From Planobispora longispora (GTDB taxonomy: Bacteria > Actinomycetota > Actinomycetes > Streptosporangiales > Streptosporangiaceae), in assembly GCF_016863135.1 (NCBI RefSeq), contig NZ_BOOH01000076.1, forward strand, positions 1-39,372: a stretch of DNA of 39,372 nucleotides, given 5' to 3'. A program made the translations under genes and the position numbers. Positions within the stretch are counted from its first letter, which is position 1. Every line of letters begins with the position of its first letter. The notes beneath the pieces are model-generated. The model made no database searches. It worked only from the letters and a program-made list of their open reading frames with translations, and had not been told where the DNA came from. Positions 1-7,552 of the stretch are shown piece by piece.

Positions 1-1927
1 CTTGGCTGGAGGAGTCGGCGTCCTTGATGCGGGTGCCGTCGGCGATCCGGGCCGGCAGCGCGTCCCAGACGCGGGCCGGGATGACCTGCAGCGGTCTCGG
101 GCCGTATCCGGCGGCTTCCAGCTCGGCCATGCTGTGGAAGTCGACTTTCGCGCCGCCGACGACTCCGCCCTGGCTGGGCGAGCCCGCCTTCCCGAGCCGC
201 GTCCCATCAGCGATCTTCGTCGGCATCGCGTTGAACGCCCGGGCGGGGATGATCCGGACGATCGGCCTCCAGTCGGCGCTGTAACCGCTGTCGACGACCT
301 CCTGGGGGCTGGCGAAGTTGACGCGCGCGCGGCCGACGATCGCCGCCACGGGCGTGCCCTGTCCCTGCACCAGCGTTCCGTCGATCGGCATGTCGTCGCG
401 GATCTCGTTGAAGGCCCGGAGCGGGATGGCCCGTACCTTCGACGGCCAGTCGGCGCCGTATCCGGAATCGACGACCTCCTGAGGGCTGGCGAAGTTGACC
501 CGGGCGCCGCCGACGATCGTCGCCACGGGGCTGGACGCGCCTCCGCCGGTTCCCTGGATCAGGGTCGAGTCCGAAGGGACGCGAGGGTGCGCGTTGAAGG
601 CCCGGAGCGGGATGGCGCGGACCTTGGACGCCCAGTCGCCGCCCTGACCCACGTCGATCACCTCCTGCGGGTTGGCGAATGGGACGAACGCGCCGCCCAC
701 CGCCATCGCCACGGGCCCGGACACGCCTCCGCCGGTGCCCTGCACGAGCGTGCCGTCGACCGGGCTGAACCCGAGGAGGTTGTAGCTGCCGGCGCTGATC
801 GCGACGACCCGCCGCTGCCAGTCGCCGCCTTGGCCGACGTCGATCACTTCCTGCGGGCTGGCGAAGGGGATCAGCGCGCCGCCGATCGTCATCGCCACCG
901 GCAGGTCGACGGCCCCGGCCTTGGCCTGGACGAGGTTGCCGTCGGCCGGCACGCGGTTCATGTGGTCACGGGCGTCGATCGACCAGTTCGACACCTTGAC
1001 CGGAGTGCCGCAGTTCACCGGGGTGGCGCAGGAGTCCTGCCACAGCGGGGCGCCGCCGACGAAGACGTACACCCGGCCACGCTGGTCCACCGCCGACGAG
1101 CCGTTGCGCGGAATCGCCGGGCCGGCGTTGACGACCGCCTGGGTCGTCGGCCGCGACTGGGGCAGGCAGATGTTGTCCGCGCAGGTGGCCTGCCAGACCG
1201 GCGCCCCGCCGACCATTTTGTAGATGCGCCGGGTATCGGTCGTGTGCAGCACGGTTCCGTCCGCCAGGCCGTTGACGGAGGTCACCGGCGTGGGGCCGGA
1301 CGAGGGCGGGTTCACCGAACCACCGCTGCCGCCGCCACCACTGGGCAGTACGTACTTCCAGTTCCTGCAGTAGTTCTCGGGAAGAGATCCCTCCGGGTAG
1401 TCGCAGATGTGGTAGGCGTGCGGCCAGCGGACGATGCTGTCGAGATGCGATCCGCAGGAGTGGGTGTCCGTCTTCCAGCCCTTGTAGATGCGGACGAACT
1501 TCCAGACGGCGAGCAGACGCGTCTCCCAGAACTCTCCTCTGGGGGCCTTCACCGGGTGGGTCACCTTCTCGCTGAACGTCAGGGACTCTGCGATTGTGTA
1601 GTTGAAGCTTCCGGCTATCTCCACGATGTTGCTGAAACCCAAGGAGACTCCGTAGTCCTGCGTGGTCTCCGAGGTCACCGACTCGCTGATCTCGATGGTG
1701 TCATCCACCGCGCGATCAGGTGATCCGTAGCGGTAGGTCTTGCCGACGGGTTCGAGCCACTCCTCCGGCGCGTGCCTCGTCTCGTACGGCTCCGCGTTGC
1801 GGCACCGGTCATGCGCCCAGTCGGCGCGGGCGGGGGAGGGGGAGATCGTCAGAGCGATGAGGGCGGTGGAGAAGATGACGAGCGACGTCACCAGCGCTCT
1901 GATCACCCGTGTTTGCCTTCCCGGCAT
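1..1927 (-). CDS. Secreted repeat protein, 3' end cut off by the window
   Basis: Reads leftwards from ATG at 1927, with GAGGAA 5 nt upstream, and stays open to base 1 (642 codons, C-terminus missing). Residues 1-35 form a Sec signal peptide: basic start, hydrophobic core, cleavage site ARA|DW. Residues about 36-200 are rich in Ser/Thr and include alternating polar/apolar strands (about 75-125) of the kind seen in aerolysin/ETX-type beta pore formers; that likeness is my inference and I cannot name the family. A GGGGSGG linker follows, then two units with GGAP(V/L)WQ and a Cys pair, then at least five repeats of 59-62 residues with the pattern VGGA..FASPQEV.D.G...DW....IP...FN....DGT. Similar GGA(P) repeats occur in many actinobacterial exported proteins. 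Likely an extracellular or wall-associated binding or effector protein; function unknown. Confidence 0.85.
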   Translation of the reverse strand, partial: MPGRQTRVIRALVTSLVIFSTALIALTISPSPARADWAHDRCRNAEPYETRHAPEEWLEPVGKTYRYGSPDRAVDDTIEISESVTSETTQDYGVSLGFSNIVEIAGSFNYTIAESLTFSEKVTHPVKAPRGEFWETRLLAVWKFVRIYKGWKTDTHSCGSHLDSIVRWPHAYHICDYPEGSLPENYCRNWKYVLPSGGGGSGGSVNPPSSGPTPVTSVNGLADGTVLHTTDTRRIYKMVGGAPVWQATCADNICLPQSRPTTQAVVNAGPAIPRNGSSAVDQRGRVYVFVGGAPLWQDSCATPVNCGTPVKVSNWSIDARDHMNRVPADGNLVQAKAGAVDLPVAMTIGGALIPFASPQEVIDVGQGGDWQRRVVAISAGSYNLLGFSPVDGTLVQGTGGGVSGPVAMAVGGAFVPFANPQEVIDVGQGGDWASKVRAIPLRAFNAHPRVPSDSTLIQGTGGGASSPVATIVGGARVNFASPQEVVDSGYGADWPSKVRAIPLRAFNEIRDDMPIDGTLVQGQGTPVAAIVGRARVNFASPQEVVDSGYSADWRPIVRIIPARAFNAMPTKIADGTRLGKAGSPSQGGVVGGAKVDFHSMAELEAAGYGPRPLQVIPARVWDALPARIADGTRIKDADSSSQ

Positions 1928-1940
1928 GCGTTTCCTCGTT

Positions 1941-1980
1941 GTCGTGGTCGATTCAGATGTCGTCGTGGTCGATTCAGATG
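1941..1980. repeat. Two direct repeats of 19 bp, 21-bp period
   Basis: GTCGTGGTCGATTCAGATG occurs at 1941-1959 and again, identical, at 1962-1980. The pair lies 14 bp upstream of the secreted repeat protein's start codon, in its presumed leader or promoter. A 21-bp period is two helical turns, so two copies of a binding site on one face of the DNA is a reasonable but untested reading. Confidence 0.7.
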
Positions 1981-2191
1981 CCGTCTCGAAACGCCGCCGT
2001 GATGGAAGCCGACCCGCGGCATGAGGCCGAGCCGTTCTTTCTCCGGTGGAAAGTCGGCCCGCTCACTGTCGCAGGAAGAAATCGAGCGCCGTGAGGCTTG
2101 TAAGTCCTGGCTTAACCGCGCCGCTCAGCGCCTCGTGTGACGGTGCGGCGACATGGTGTGACGGCGATACCGACGCTTGAACGGGGAGCGG

Positions 2192-3187
2192 ATGCACCGG
2201 ATCCATTTCACCGCCGACGACGTGGCGCGGGTGCGGGTGGCGCCGACGCTGGGCCCCATGGCCGAGACGCTGTTCAGCCTGACCACGCTGCGCAGGCGCG
2301 CCGAGGAGACCGCGTTCGGCGGATGGCGGCGCCGGGTGCGCGGCGGCCTCGGCCCGCGGTCCGCGGTCCTGGCCGCCATCGCCCCCGCACGACTGCCGTG
2401 CTTCGACATGGCCCTCCTGGCCGGACCCGGCCGCGACCTGGCCGAGAGCGCCGAGACCTTCCTGGCCAGCCCGCGCCGGGCCGTACGGGCGGAGCTGGAC
2501 TTCTACGCCGGCCACCACGGCCGGGTGCCGGCCGCGCTGGCCGGGCTCATCGACACCCCCGCCGCCCGGCGGGAGGTCCTGTCCACGGTGGAGGCCTACC
2601 ACCGCGCCGCCGTCGCACCGCATTGGACGGCCATCCGCGCGCACCTCGACGCCGAACGCGCCCGGCGTGGCGCGATCCTGCTCGACCACGGTGTCGACGG
2701 CCTGCTGTCCAGCCTGCACCCGGACATCCGGTGGACGCCGTCGACCCTCCACGTCAATGCCGGCGACCAGTTCGACGACGACTTCGTCCTCGACGGACGG
2801 GGCCTGCTGCTGGTGCCGTCGTTCTTCCTGCGGGCCCCGGGAGTGATGTACGACCCGATCGATCCCACCGACTACATCCTGATCTACCCCGCCTCCCTCG
2901 GAGCCGACCACGCCGCGGGAATCTGGACGACCGGCACCTCGGCACAGGCGCTGGCCAACCTCCTCGGCCGCACCCGCGCGTCGGTGCTCACCGCCATCGC
3001 CGACGGGGTGGCCACCACCGGCGCCCTGGCCCGCCGCCTGGACATCTCATCGGCGGCGGTCAGCCAGCACACCACCGTGCTACGCGAGGCGGGCCTGATC
3101 ACGACCCTCAGGCATCACAGCAACGTCCTGCACAACCCCACTCAGACGGGGCTGACCCTCCTCGACCGCGAGCGCACACCCGTCTGA
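2192..3187 (+). CDS. ArsR-type winged-helix transcriptional regulator
   Basis: 331 residues from ATG at 2192, chosen over an in-frame TTG at 2177 because GGGGAG sits just upstream of the ATG and the resulting N-terminus, MHRIHFTADDVARVRVA, is the usual one for this family. Residues up to about 250 form the large N-terminal domain of actinobacterial DUF5937/ArsR-like regulators. The last 80 residues are a winged helix (AIADGVATTGALARRLDISS, then AVSQHTTVLREAGLI). Proteins of this type are ligand-responsive repressors or activators, usually acting on a neighbour. Here the neighbours are the divergent secreted-protein gene (265 bp between the starts) and the convergent aldehyde dehydrogenase operon, so the secreted-protein gene is the natural target candidate. 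The ligand is unknown. Confidence 0.85.
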   Translation: MHRIHFTADDVARVRVAPTLGPMAETLFSLTTLRRRAEETAFGGWRRRVRGGLGPRSAVLAAIAPARLPCFDMALLAGPGRDLAESAETFLASPRRAVRAELDFYAGHHGRVPAALAGLIDTPAARREVLSTVEAYHRAAVAPHWTAIRAHLDAERARRGAILLDHGVDGLLSSLHPDIRWTPSTLHVNAGDQFDDDFVLDGRGLLLVPSFFLRAPGVMYDPIDPTDYILIYPASLGADHAAGIWTTGTSAQALANLLGRTRASVLTAIADGVATTGALARRLDISSAAVSQHTTVLREAGLITTLRHHSNVLHNPTQTGLTLLDRERTPV

Positions 3188-3196
3188 CGTGAAAGG

Positions 3197-3211
3197 CCGC
3201 CCGGCGGGCGG
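3197..3211. terminator. Short GC hairpin between convergent genes
   Basis: CCGCCC-GGC-GGGCGG forms a 6-bp stem with a 3-nt loop, 9 bp after the ArsR-type regulator stop and 41 bp before the convergent aldehyde dehydrogenase stop. There is no T-run. It is a weak terminator candidate that could serve either strand. Confidence 0.35.
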
Positions 3212-3252
3212 AAGCGGACTGCGGACCGGACCGGCGGCGCCTCTCCCACCCT

Positions 3253-4824
3253 CTACGGATCCTCCTCTCCGGCCGGGTAGGCGCCGGCGGGCATGCCGGG
3301 ACCGCCGGGGCGGAAGGCCGCGGGGGCGTGGACCACGGTGCTCTGGACGTACTCCAGCAGGCCCTCGTCGGCGTACTCCCGCCCGTACCCGCTCCGCTTG
3401 GTCCCGCCGAACGGCGCGCGCAGGGACATGCCCGTCCGGTTGTGGGTGTTGACGAAGGTGAAGCCCGCCTCCAGCCGGGCCGCGAAGGCGAAGGCACGCT
3501 CCTCGTCGGCCGACCAGACCGACGCGCCCAGGCCGAGCTCGCAGGCGTTGGCACGGCCGGCAACCTCGTCCTCGTCGTCGTAGAGCAGCAGCGGAACGGC
3601 CGGGCCGAACTGCTCCTCGGCCACCAGCGGCGCGTCGTCGGCCAGGCCGAGCACCAGGCGCGGAGTCACGAAATATCCGTCACGCCTGCCGTCCGGGGCA
3701 CGCCTGCCGTCCGGGTCGTGCTTGCCATTCGAGTCGTGCTTGCCGTCCCGGTCCTGGCGGTCGGCCCGTACTCCCAGCGGGACGGCGGTGCCGCCGCGCC
3801 GGAGGGAGTCCTCGACCAGCGCCTCCACACGTCGCGCCGCCTGGGCGGAGACGACCGGCCCCATGGTGGCCCCGGGATCGAGAGGGTCGCCGGTGACCAG
3901 GATCCGGCGGGCGGCGGCGACGTAGGCGTCGACGAAGTCCCCCGCCCGGTGCCGGGGGACGTACAGCCGCTTGGCGGCCATGCACACCTGGCCGGAGGTG
4001 GCGAACGACGCCATGACGAGGCGCTCGAAGCCGGCCTCCGAGAGCGCGAAGTCCGGCAGGAACACCGCCGGGTCGTTGCCGCCCAGCTCCAGCACCACCG
4101 GTTTGCAACCGTGGCCCGCCGTCGCGGCGATCTCCCGCCCCGCCGCCGTCCCGCCGGTGAAGGCGACCTTGCGGACCAGGGGATGGCCGACCAGCGCCCG
4201 GACGGTCTCCGGCCCGCCGTGGACGACGGACGTTCCGGGGAACAGCCCGGCCGCCTCGGTGACCGCGAGAGGGGCCAGCGGCGAGGGCTTCAGCACCGCC
4301 GTGTTCCCCGCCGCCAGCGCCGGGCCCAGCTTCAGCACCGCCAGGATGATCGGCGCGTTCCACGGGGTGACCGCCGCGACCACCCCGTACGGCGCGCGCC
4401 GCACCGCCAGCCGTCCCGCCGCGTCGTCCGCCTCCCGCGGGGCGAGGACCCGGGGAGCCCGATCGCACAGCCATCTCAGATAGGCGACGGCGAAGCCGAT
4501 CTCTCCCCGGCAGTCGCCCACGGGCTTGCCGGACTCCCGCGCCAGCAGCACCGCCAGCGCGTCCCTCCGGGCGGCGAGTGCGTCGGCGGAGGCCGTCAGG
4601 GCGGCGAGACGGTCGGCGAGCGGCAGCCGCGACCAGTCCCGGAACGCGCCGTCGGCCCGCCGCACGACGGAGTCCACCTCCGCCGGGTCCGCGACCGGGA
4701 CCGCCCCGACGATCTCGTCCGGCCGGGCGGGGTTCTCCCGCTCGATCCATATGGCGCCCGATCCCGTCTCACCGGGTTCCGTCTCCGGTCGCGCACCGGC
4801 CCCGGAGACGGCGGCCGCGCTCAC
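3253..4824 (-). CDS. NAD(P)-dependent aldehyde dehydrogenase, operon gene 4
   Basis: 523 residues from GTG at 4824, which overlaps the upstream monooxygenase stop as GTGA; GGAGA lies 6 nt before it. Clear ALDH superfamily protein: oxyanion and cofactor segment TPWNAP (153-158), Lys179 in VLKPS, GG motif FTGGTAAGR (222-230), general base Glu246 in LELGGN, nucleophile Cys281 in SGQVCMAA, and a C-terminal FGGTKRSGYGRE segment. It would oxidise an aldehyde to the acid with NAD(P)+. The substrate cannot be read from sequence; genes of this type beside a FAD hydroxylase often handle aromatic aldehydes. Odd feature: residues about 358-381 are a hydrophilic insert of four near-identical hexapeptides (such as DGKH.., DGRR..) in the loop just before GYFVTPRLVL, encoded by an 18-bp tandem repeat. 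Confidence 0.92.
   Translation of the reverse strand: MSAAAVSGAGARPETEPGETGSGAIWIERENPARPDEIVGAVPVADPAEVDSVVRRADGAFRDWSRLPLADRLAALTASADALAARRDALAVLLARESGKPVGDCRGEIGFAVAYLRWLCDRAPRVLAPREADDAAGRLAVRRAPYGVVAAVTPWNAPIILAVLKLGPALAAGNTAVLKPSPLAPLAVTEAAGLFPGTSVVHGGPETVRALVGHPLVRKVAFTGGTAAGREIAATAGHGCKPVVLELGGNDPAVFLPDFALSEAGFERLVMASFATSGQVCMAAKRLYVPRHRAGDFVDAYVAAARRILVTGDPLDPGATMGPVVSAQAARRVEALVEDSLRRGGTAVPLGVRADRQDRDGKHDSNGKHDPDGRRAPDGRRDGYFVTPRLVLGLADDAPLVAEEQFGPAVPLLLYDDEDEVAGRANACELGLGASVWSADEERAFAFAARLEAGFTFVNTHNRTGMSLRAPFGGTKRSGYGREYADEGLLEYVQSTVVHAPAAFRPGGPGMPAGAYPAGEEDP
3681..3752. repeat. Four 18-bp tandem repeats inside the aldehyde dehydrogenase
   Basis: Units at 3681-3698, 3699-3716, 3717-3734 and 3735-3752. 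The first two differ only at the last base (CACGCCTGCCGTCCGGGG/T); the last two are CGTGCTTGCC variants. The period keeps the reading frame and encodes Asp-, Gly-, Lys/Arg- and His-rich hexapeptides on the minus strand. This looks like slippage expansion in a permissive surface loop; copy number may vary between strains. Confidence 0.85.
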
Positions 4825-6131
4825 TCCGGGTCTCCGGGACGGAAGGTGGAGATCATCGAGGAGCGGAGCAGATGCTCCCGGGCCGCCGCCGGGTCGGCCG
4901 CCAGCGCGCGCAGCTCCTCGGCGCGGGTGGCCCCGGAGCGGATCCGTTCCCAGTTGGCATGGCTGACCCGCTGGACGTGGTCGAGCGCGACCGCGCGCCT
5001 GCGGGCGGCGACCGCCTTCAGCCGGGCCAGCCGCCCGCCGTACGGGCCGGAGGCGGTCAGGAGGCCGGCCAGCGCCGCGCCCATCTCGACGGCGTCGTGG
5101 ATGCCGCTGTTCATGCCCATGCCGCCGAGCGGGTTGTTGACGTGGGCGGCGTCCCCGGCCAGCAGCACGCGGCCCTGCCGGAAGCGGGCGGCCACCCGCT
5201 GGTGGACCCGGTAGATCGAGGCGTGGGCCACCTTCCAGTCCCGTCCCGGGTCGGCGACGCCCCGCAGGCGCGCGGCCAGGCGGCCGAGCTCGGCGGCGTC
5301 GGGGGTGCCGGAGGGGGTGGGCAGCAGCACCCGCCAGTGGTCGGGAGTGCGCAGCAGCACCAGCCACTCGACCGGGTCGGACACGTAGGCGACCGGGCCC
5401 AGGCCAGGCAGCAGTTCCGTCAGGTCCTCGTCGGTGGAGGCGACCAGGAACCGCTCGGGATAGGTGACGCCCTCGAACGGCACGCCCAGCGCCCGCCGTA
5501 CCGCCGAGTGCGCGCCGTCGGCGGCGATCAGCCAGCCGCCGCGCACCGGCCCGCGCGAGGTCTCCACCACCACGCCGCCCGCCCGCGCGGCGACCCCGGT
5601 CACCCGGTGCCCGAAGCGCACCTCGGCCAGGCCCGCCAGCTCCCGCAGCAGGATCGGGGTCAGCTTGCTCTGCTCGCACTGCACCCGGAACGGGTAGGGC
5701 GTGTCCCCGGCCAGCAGGCCCAGGTCCAGCTCGGCGAGCACGCCGCCGCTCCGGTCGCGGTACTGGAAGGTCCGCGTGACCAGGCCGCGTTCCAGCAGGG
5801 CCGGCAGCACGCCCAGGTCGTGCAGCATCTCCAGCGTCGGGGGATGGAACGTGGAGGCGCGCGACTCCGCCGACAGCTCCTCGCCCGCCTCCAGCACGGT
5901 CGCCGCCACCCCGCGCCTGGCCAGCACCAGCGCCGCCGTCAGCCCCACGGGCCCGGCCCCCGCCACGACGACCTCGGGAACCCCGGGGCCCTCCGAGCTC
6001 TCGGGCCTCTCGAAGCTTTCGGATACCTCGGAGACCTCGGAGACGTCGAGGGCATCGACGTCCTCTCCGGCGGTTCCGGTCACGGTCGCATCTCCTCCCG
6101 CCTCCTCCTCGTCCGCACCGGCGGCGCTCAC
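4821..6131 (-). CDS. FAD-dependent aromatic monooxygenase, operon gene 3
   Basis: 436 residues if started at GTG 6131, which overlaps the previous stop as GTGA. Group A flavoprotein hydroxylase (PheA/TfdB/PHBH type): dinucleotide fold VVVAGAGPVGLTAA with GAGPVG at 58-63, DG motif LIAADGAHSAVRRALG, and GD motif VLLAGDAAHVNNPLGGMGMN. These enzymes hydroxylate aromatic rings with NAD(P)H and O2. The first ~50 residues are an acidic, low-complexity Ser/Glu/Asp stretch not normal for the family. A second in-frame GTG at 6083 has GGAGGA 9 nt upstream and would shorten the extension by 16 residues. It sits between two aldehyde dehydrogenases, which suggests ring hydroxylation of an aldehyde or acid produced in the same route. 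Confidence 0.9.
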   Translation of the reverse strand: MSAAGADEEEAGGDATVTGTAGEDVDALDVSEVSEVSESFERPESSEGPGVPEVVVAGAGPVGLTAALVLARRGVAATVLEAGEELSAESRASTFHPPTLEMLHDLGVLPALLERGLVTRTFQYRDRSGGVLAELDLGLLAGDTPYPFRVQCEQSKLTPILLRELAGLAEVRFGHRVTGVAARAGGVVVETSRGPVRGGWLIAADGAHSAVRRALGVPFEGVTYPERFLVASTDEDLTELLPGLGPVAYVSDPVEWLVLLRTPDHWRVLLPTPSGTPDAAELGRLAARLRGVADPGRDWKVAHASIYRVHQRVAARFRQGRVLLAGDAAHVNNPLGGMGMNSGIHDAVEMGAALAGLLTASGPYGGRLARLKAVAARRRAVALDHVQRVSHANWERIRSGATRAEELRALAADPAAAREHLLRSSMISTFRPGDPE

Positions 6132-7552
6132 CCGCCGGTGTGCAGGGCGAAGCCGCCCTCGACGCCGACGACCCGCGCGCCGGTGAAGAACCTCAGGGTC
6201 TCCGCCGTGCCCTCCTCGCCGAGCCCGGACAGGCCCCAGGCCGGGCGCGGGGTCATCAGGTGCAGGCTCATGATCGAAGAGCCGTTCACCTTGACCTCAC
6301 CCGCGCGGATCCGCCGGGCGACGGCCAGGGCCGCCTCCTCGTCCGCGCCGCACACGTAGCCCTCCAGCCCGTACGGCGCCGCGTTGGCCAGCCGGACCGC
6401 CTCCTCGACGTCGTCGTAGCCGACCACCCCGGCGACCGGGCCGAAGACCTCGTGCTCCAGGTCCGTCGCCACCAGAGTGGGCGCGAGGAAGTTCCCCCTG
6501 CCCGGCATCGAGCCGTAGGAGGCCGAGGGCAGTCCCGCGACGGCCGCGCGCACCCGGTCGCGGTGGACGGAGTGCACGAGCGGGCCGAAGTCGGTGGCCT
6601 CCTCCAGGGGCGGGCCGGCGACGAGCGCGGCCAGGCGTCCGCCCACGGCCTCGACCAGCTCCCGCTCCATTGCGCGGGGGACGATCAGGCGGCCCAGGGC
6701 GCGGCACCACTGCCCGTTGAGCGTGGTGAGCAGCTCGGCGGCCATCCGCGCGGCGGTGTCCACGGGGGCGTCCGGCAGCACCACCAGCGGGTTGTTGCCG
6801 CCGAGCTCCAGCTGGACGGGGCGCATCAGGGGCGCGCTCGCGGCCGCGACGCTCCGCCCGGCGGGCAGGCCGCCGGTGAAGGAGACCGCGCGGATCCGGG
6901 GATCGCCCGCCAGCCGCGCCCCGGTCTCCGGGCCGCCGTGCAGGAACTGGAACACCCCCTCGGGCACGTGCTCGGCGATCACCTCGGCGAGCAGCTGCGC
7001 GCCGTACGGGGCGAACTCGCTCACCTTGAGGATCACCGGGCAGCCCGCGGCCAGCGCACAGGCCACCTTGTGCGCCGCCATCGGGGCCGGGGCGTTCCAG
7101 GGCACCAGGCAGAGCGCCGGGCCGAGCGGGAGCCGGTGGACCTCGACCCGCCGCCCGTCCTCGCGCGTGGCCGAGCCGAGCAGCGCCCCCGACCGCAGCT
7201 GCTCCGCGGCCAGCCGGAACGATCCGCTGACGATCACTCCGAGCGGCGCGGCCTGCCGGATCGGCACGCCCGTCGCGAAGGACTCCAGCGCCGTGATCTC
7301 CGGGAGCCGCCGGTCGAGGGCGTCGGCGATCGCGTCGAGGGTCCCGGGCCCGACGGCGGGGGAGCCGGACGGGGCCGCCCGCGCCGCGGCCTCCGCGACG
7401 CCGAGCGCCCGTTCGATCCGCTCCGGGCGGCTCGCCCGCGCCCGGCCGACCGGTTCGCCGGTGGCCGGGTCCTCCAGGTCGAAGCCGAGATCCTCGCGCG
7501 CCGGGCCCCAGGCCCCGGCGACCAGGTCCCGCGGTTCCGGCGGATCGATCAC
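6128..7552 (-). CDS. Aldehyde dehydrogenase family protein, operon gene 2
   Basis: 474 residues from GTG at 7552, with GGAGG 5 nt upstream and GTGA overlap with the preceding stop; reading further upstream in this frame gives only non-homologous sequence. ALDH signatures: VPWNAPAP (150-157), Lys176 in VILKVSEFAP, FTGGLPAGRS, Glu249 in LELGGNN, and catalytic Cys283 in LNGQWCRALGR. It differs clearly from the ALDH encoded 1.3 kb further on, so the two are probably not recent duplicates. Likely oxidises a different aldehyde, or an acyl-type semialdehyde, in the same pathway. Substrate not inferable. Confidence 0.9.
   Translation of the reverse strand: MIDPPEPRDLVAGAWGPAREDLGFDLEDPATGEPVGRARASRPERIERALGVAEAAARAAPSGSPAVGPGTLDAIADALDRRLPEITALESFATGVPIRQAAPLGVIVSGSFRLAAEQLRSGALLGSATREDGRRVEVHRLPLGPALCLVPWNAPAPMAAHKVACALAAGCPVILKVSEFAPYGAQLLAEVIAEHVPEGVFQFLHGGPETGARLAGDPRIRAVSFTGGLPAGRSVAAASAPLMRPVQLELGGNNPLVVLPDAPVDTAARMAAELLTTLNGQWCRALGRLIVPRAMERELVEAVGGRLAALVAGPPLEEATDFGPLVHSVHRDRVRAAVAGLPSASYGSMPGRGNFLAPTLVATDLEHEVFGPVAGVVGYDDVEEAVRLANAAPYGLEGYVCGADEEAALAVARRIRAGEVKVNGSSIMSLHLMTPRPAWGLSGLGEEGTAETLRFFTGARVVGVEGGFALHTGG

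Noticed and set aside
2-1723. 573-codon rightward reading rich in Arg, Asp and Ala
   Set aside because: It is the complement of the secreted repeat protein, which has a signal peptide, ribosome-binding site and repeats; the rightward protein has none.
3253-5679. 808-residue form of the aldehyde dehydrogenase
   Set aside because: The upstream part overlaps the FAD hydroxylase in another frame; the coupled GTG at 4824 is the natural start.
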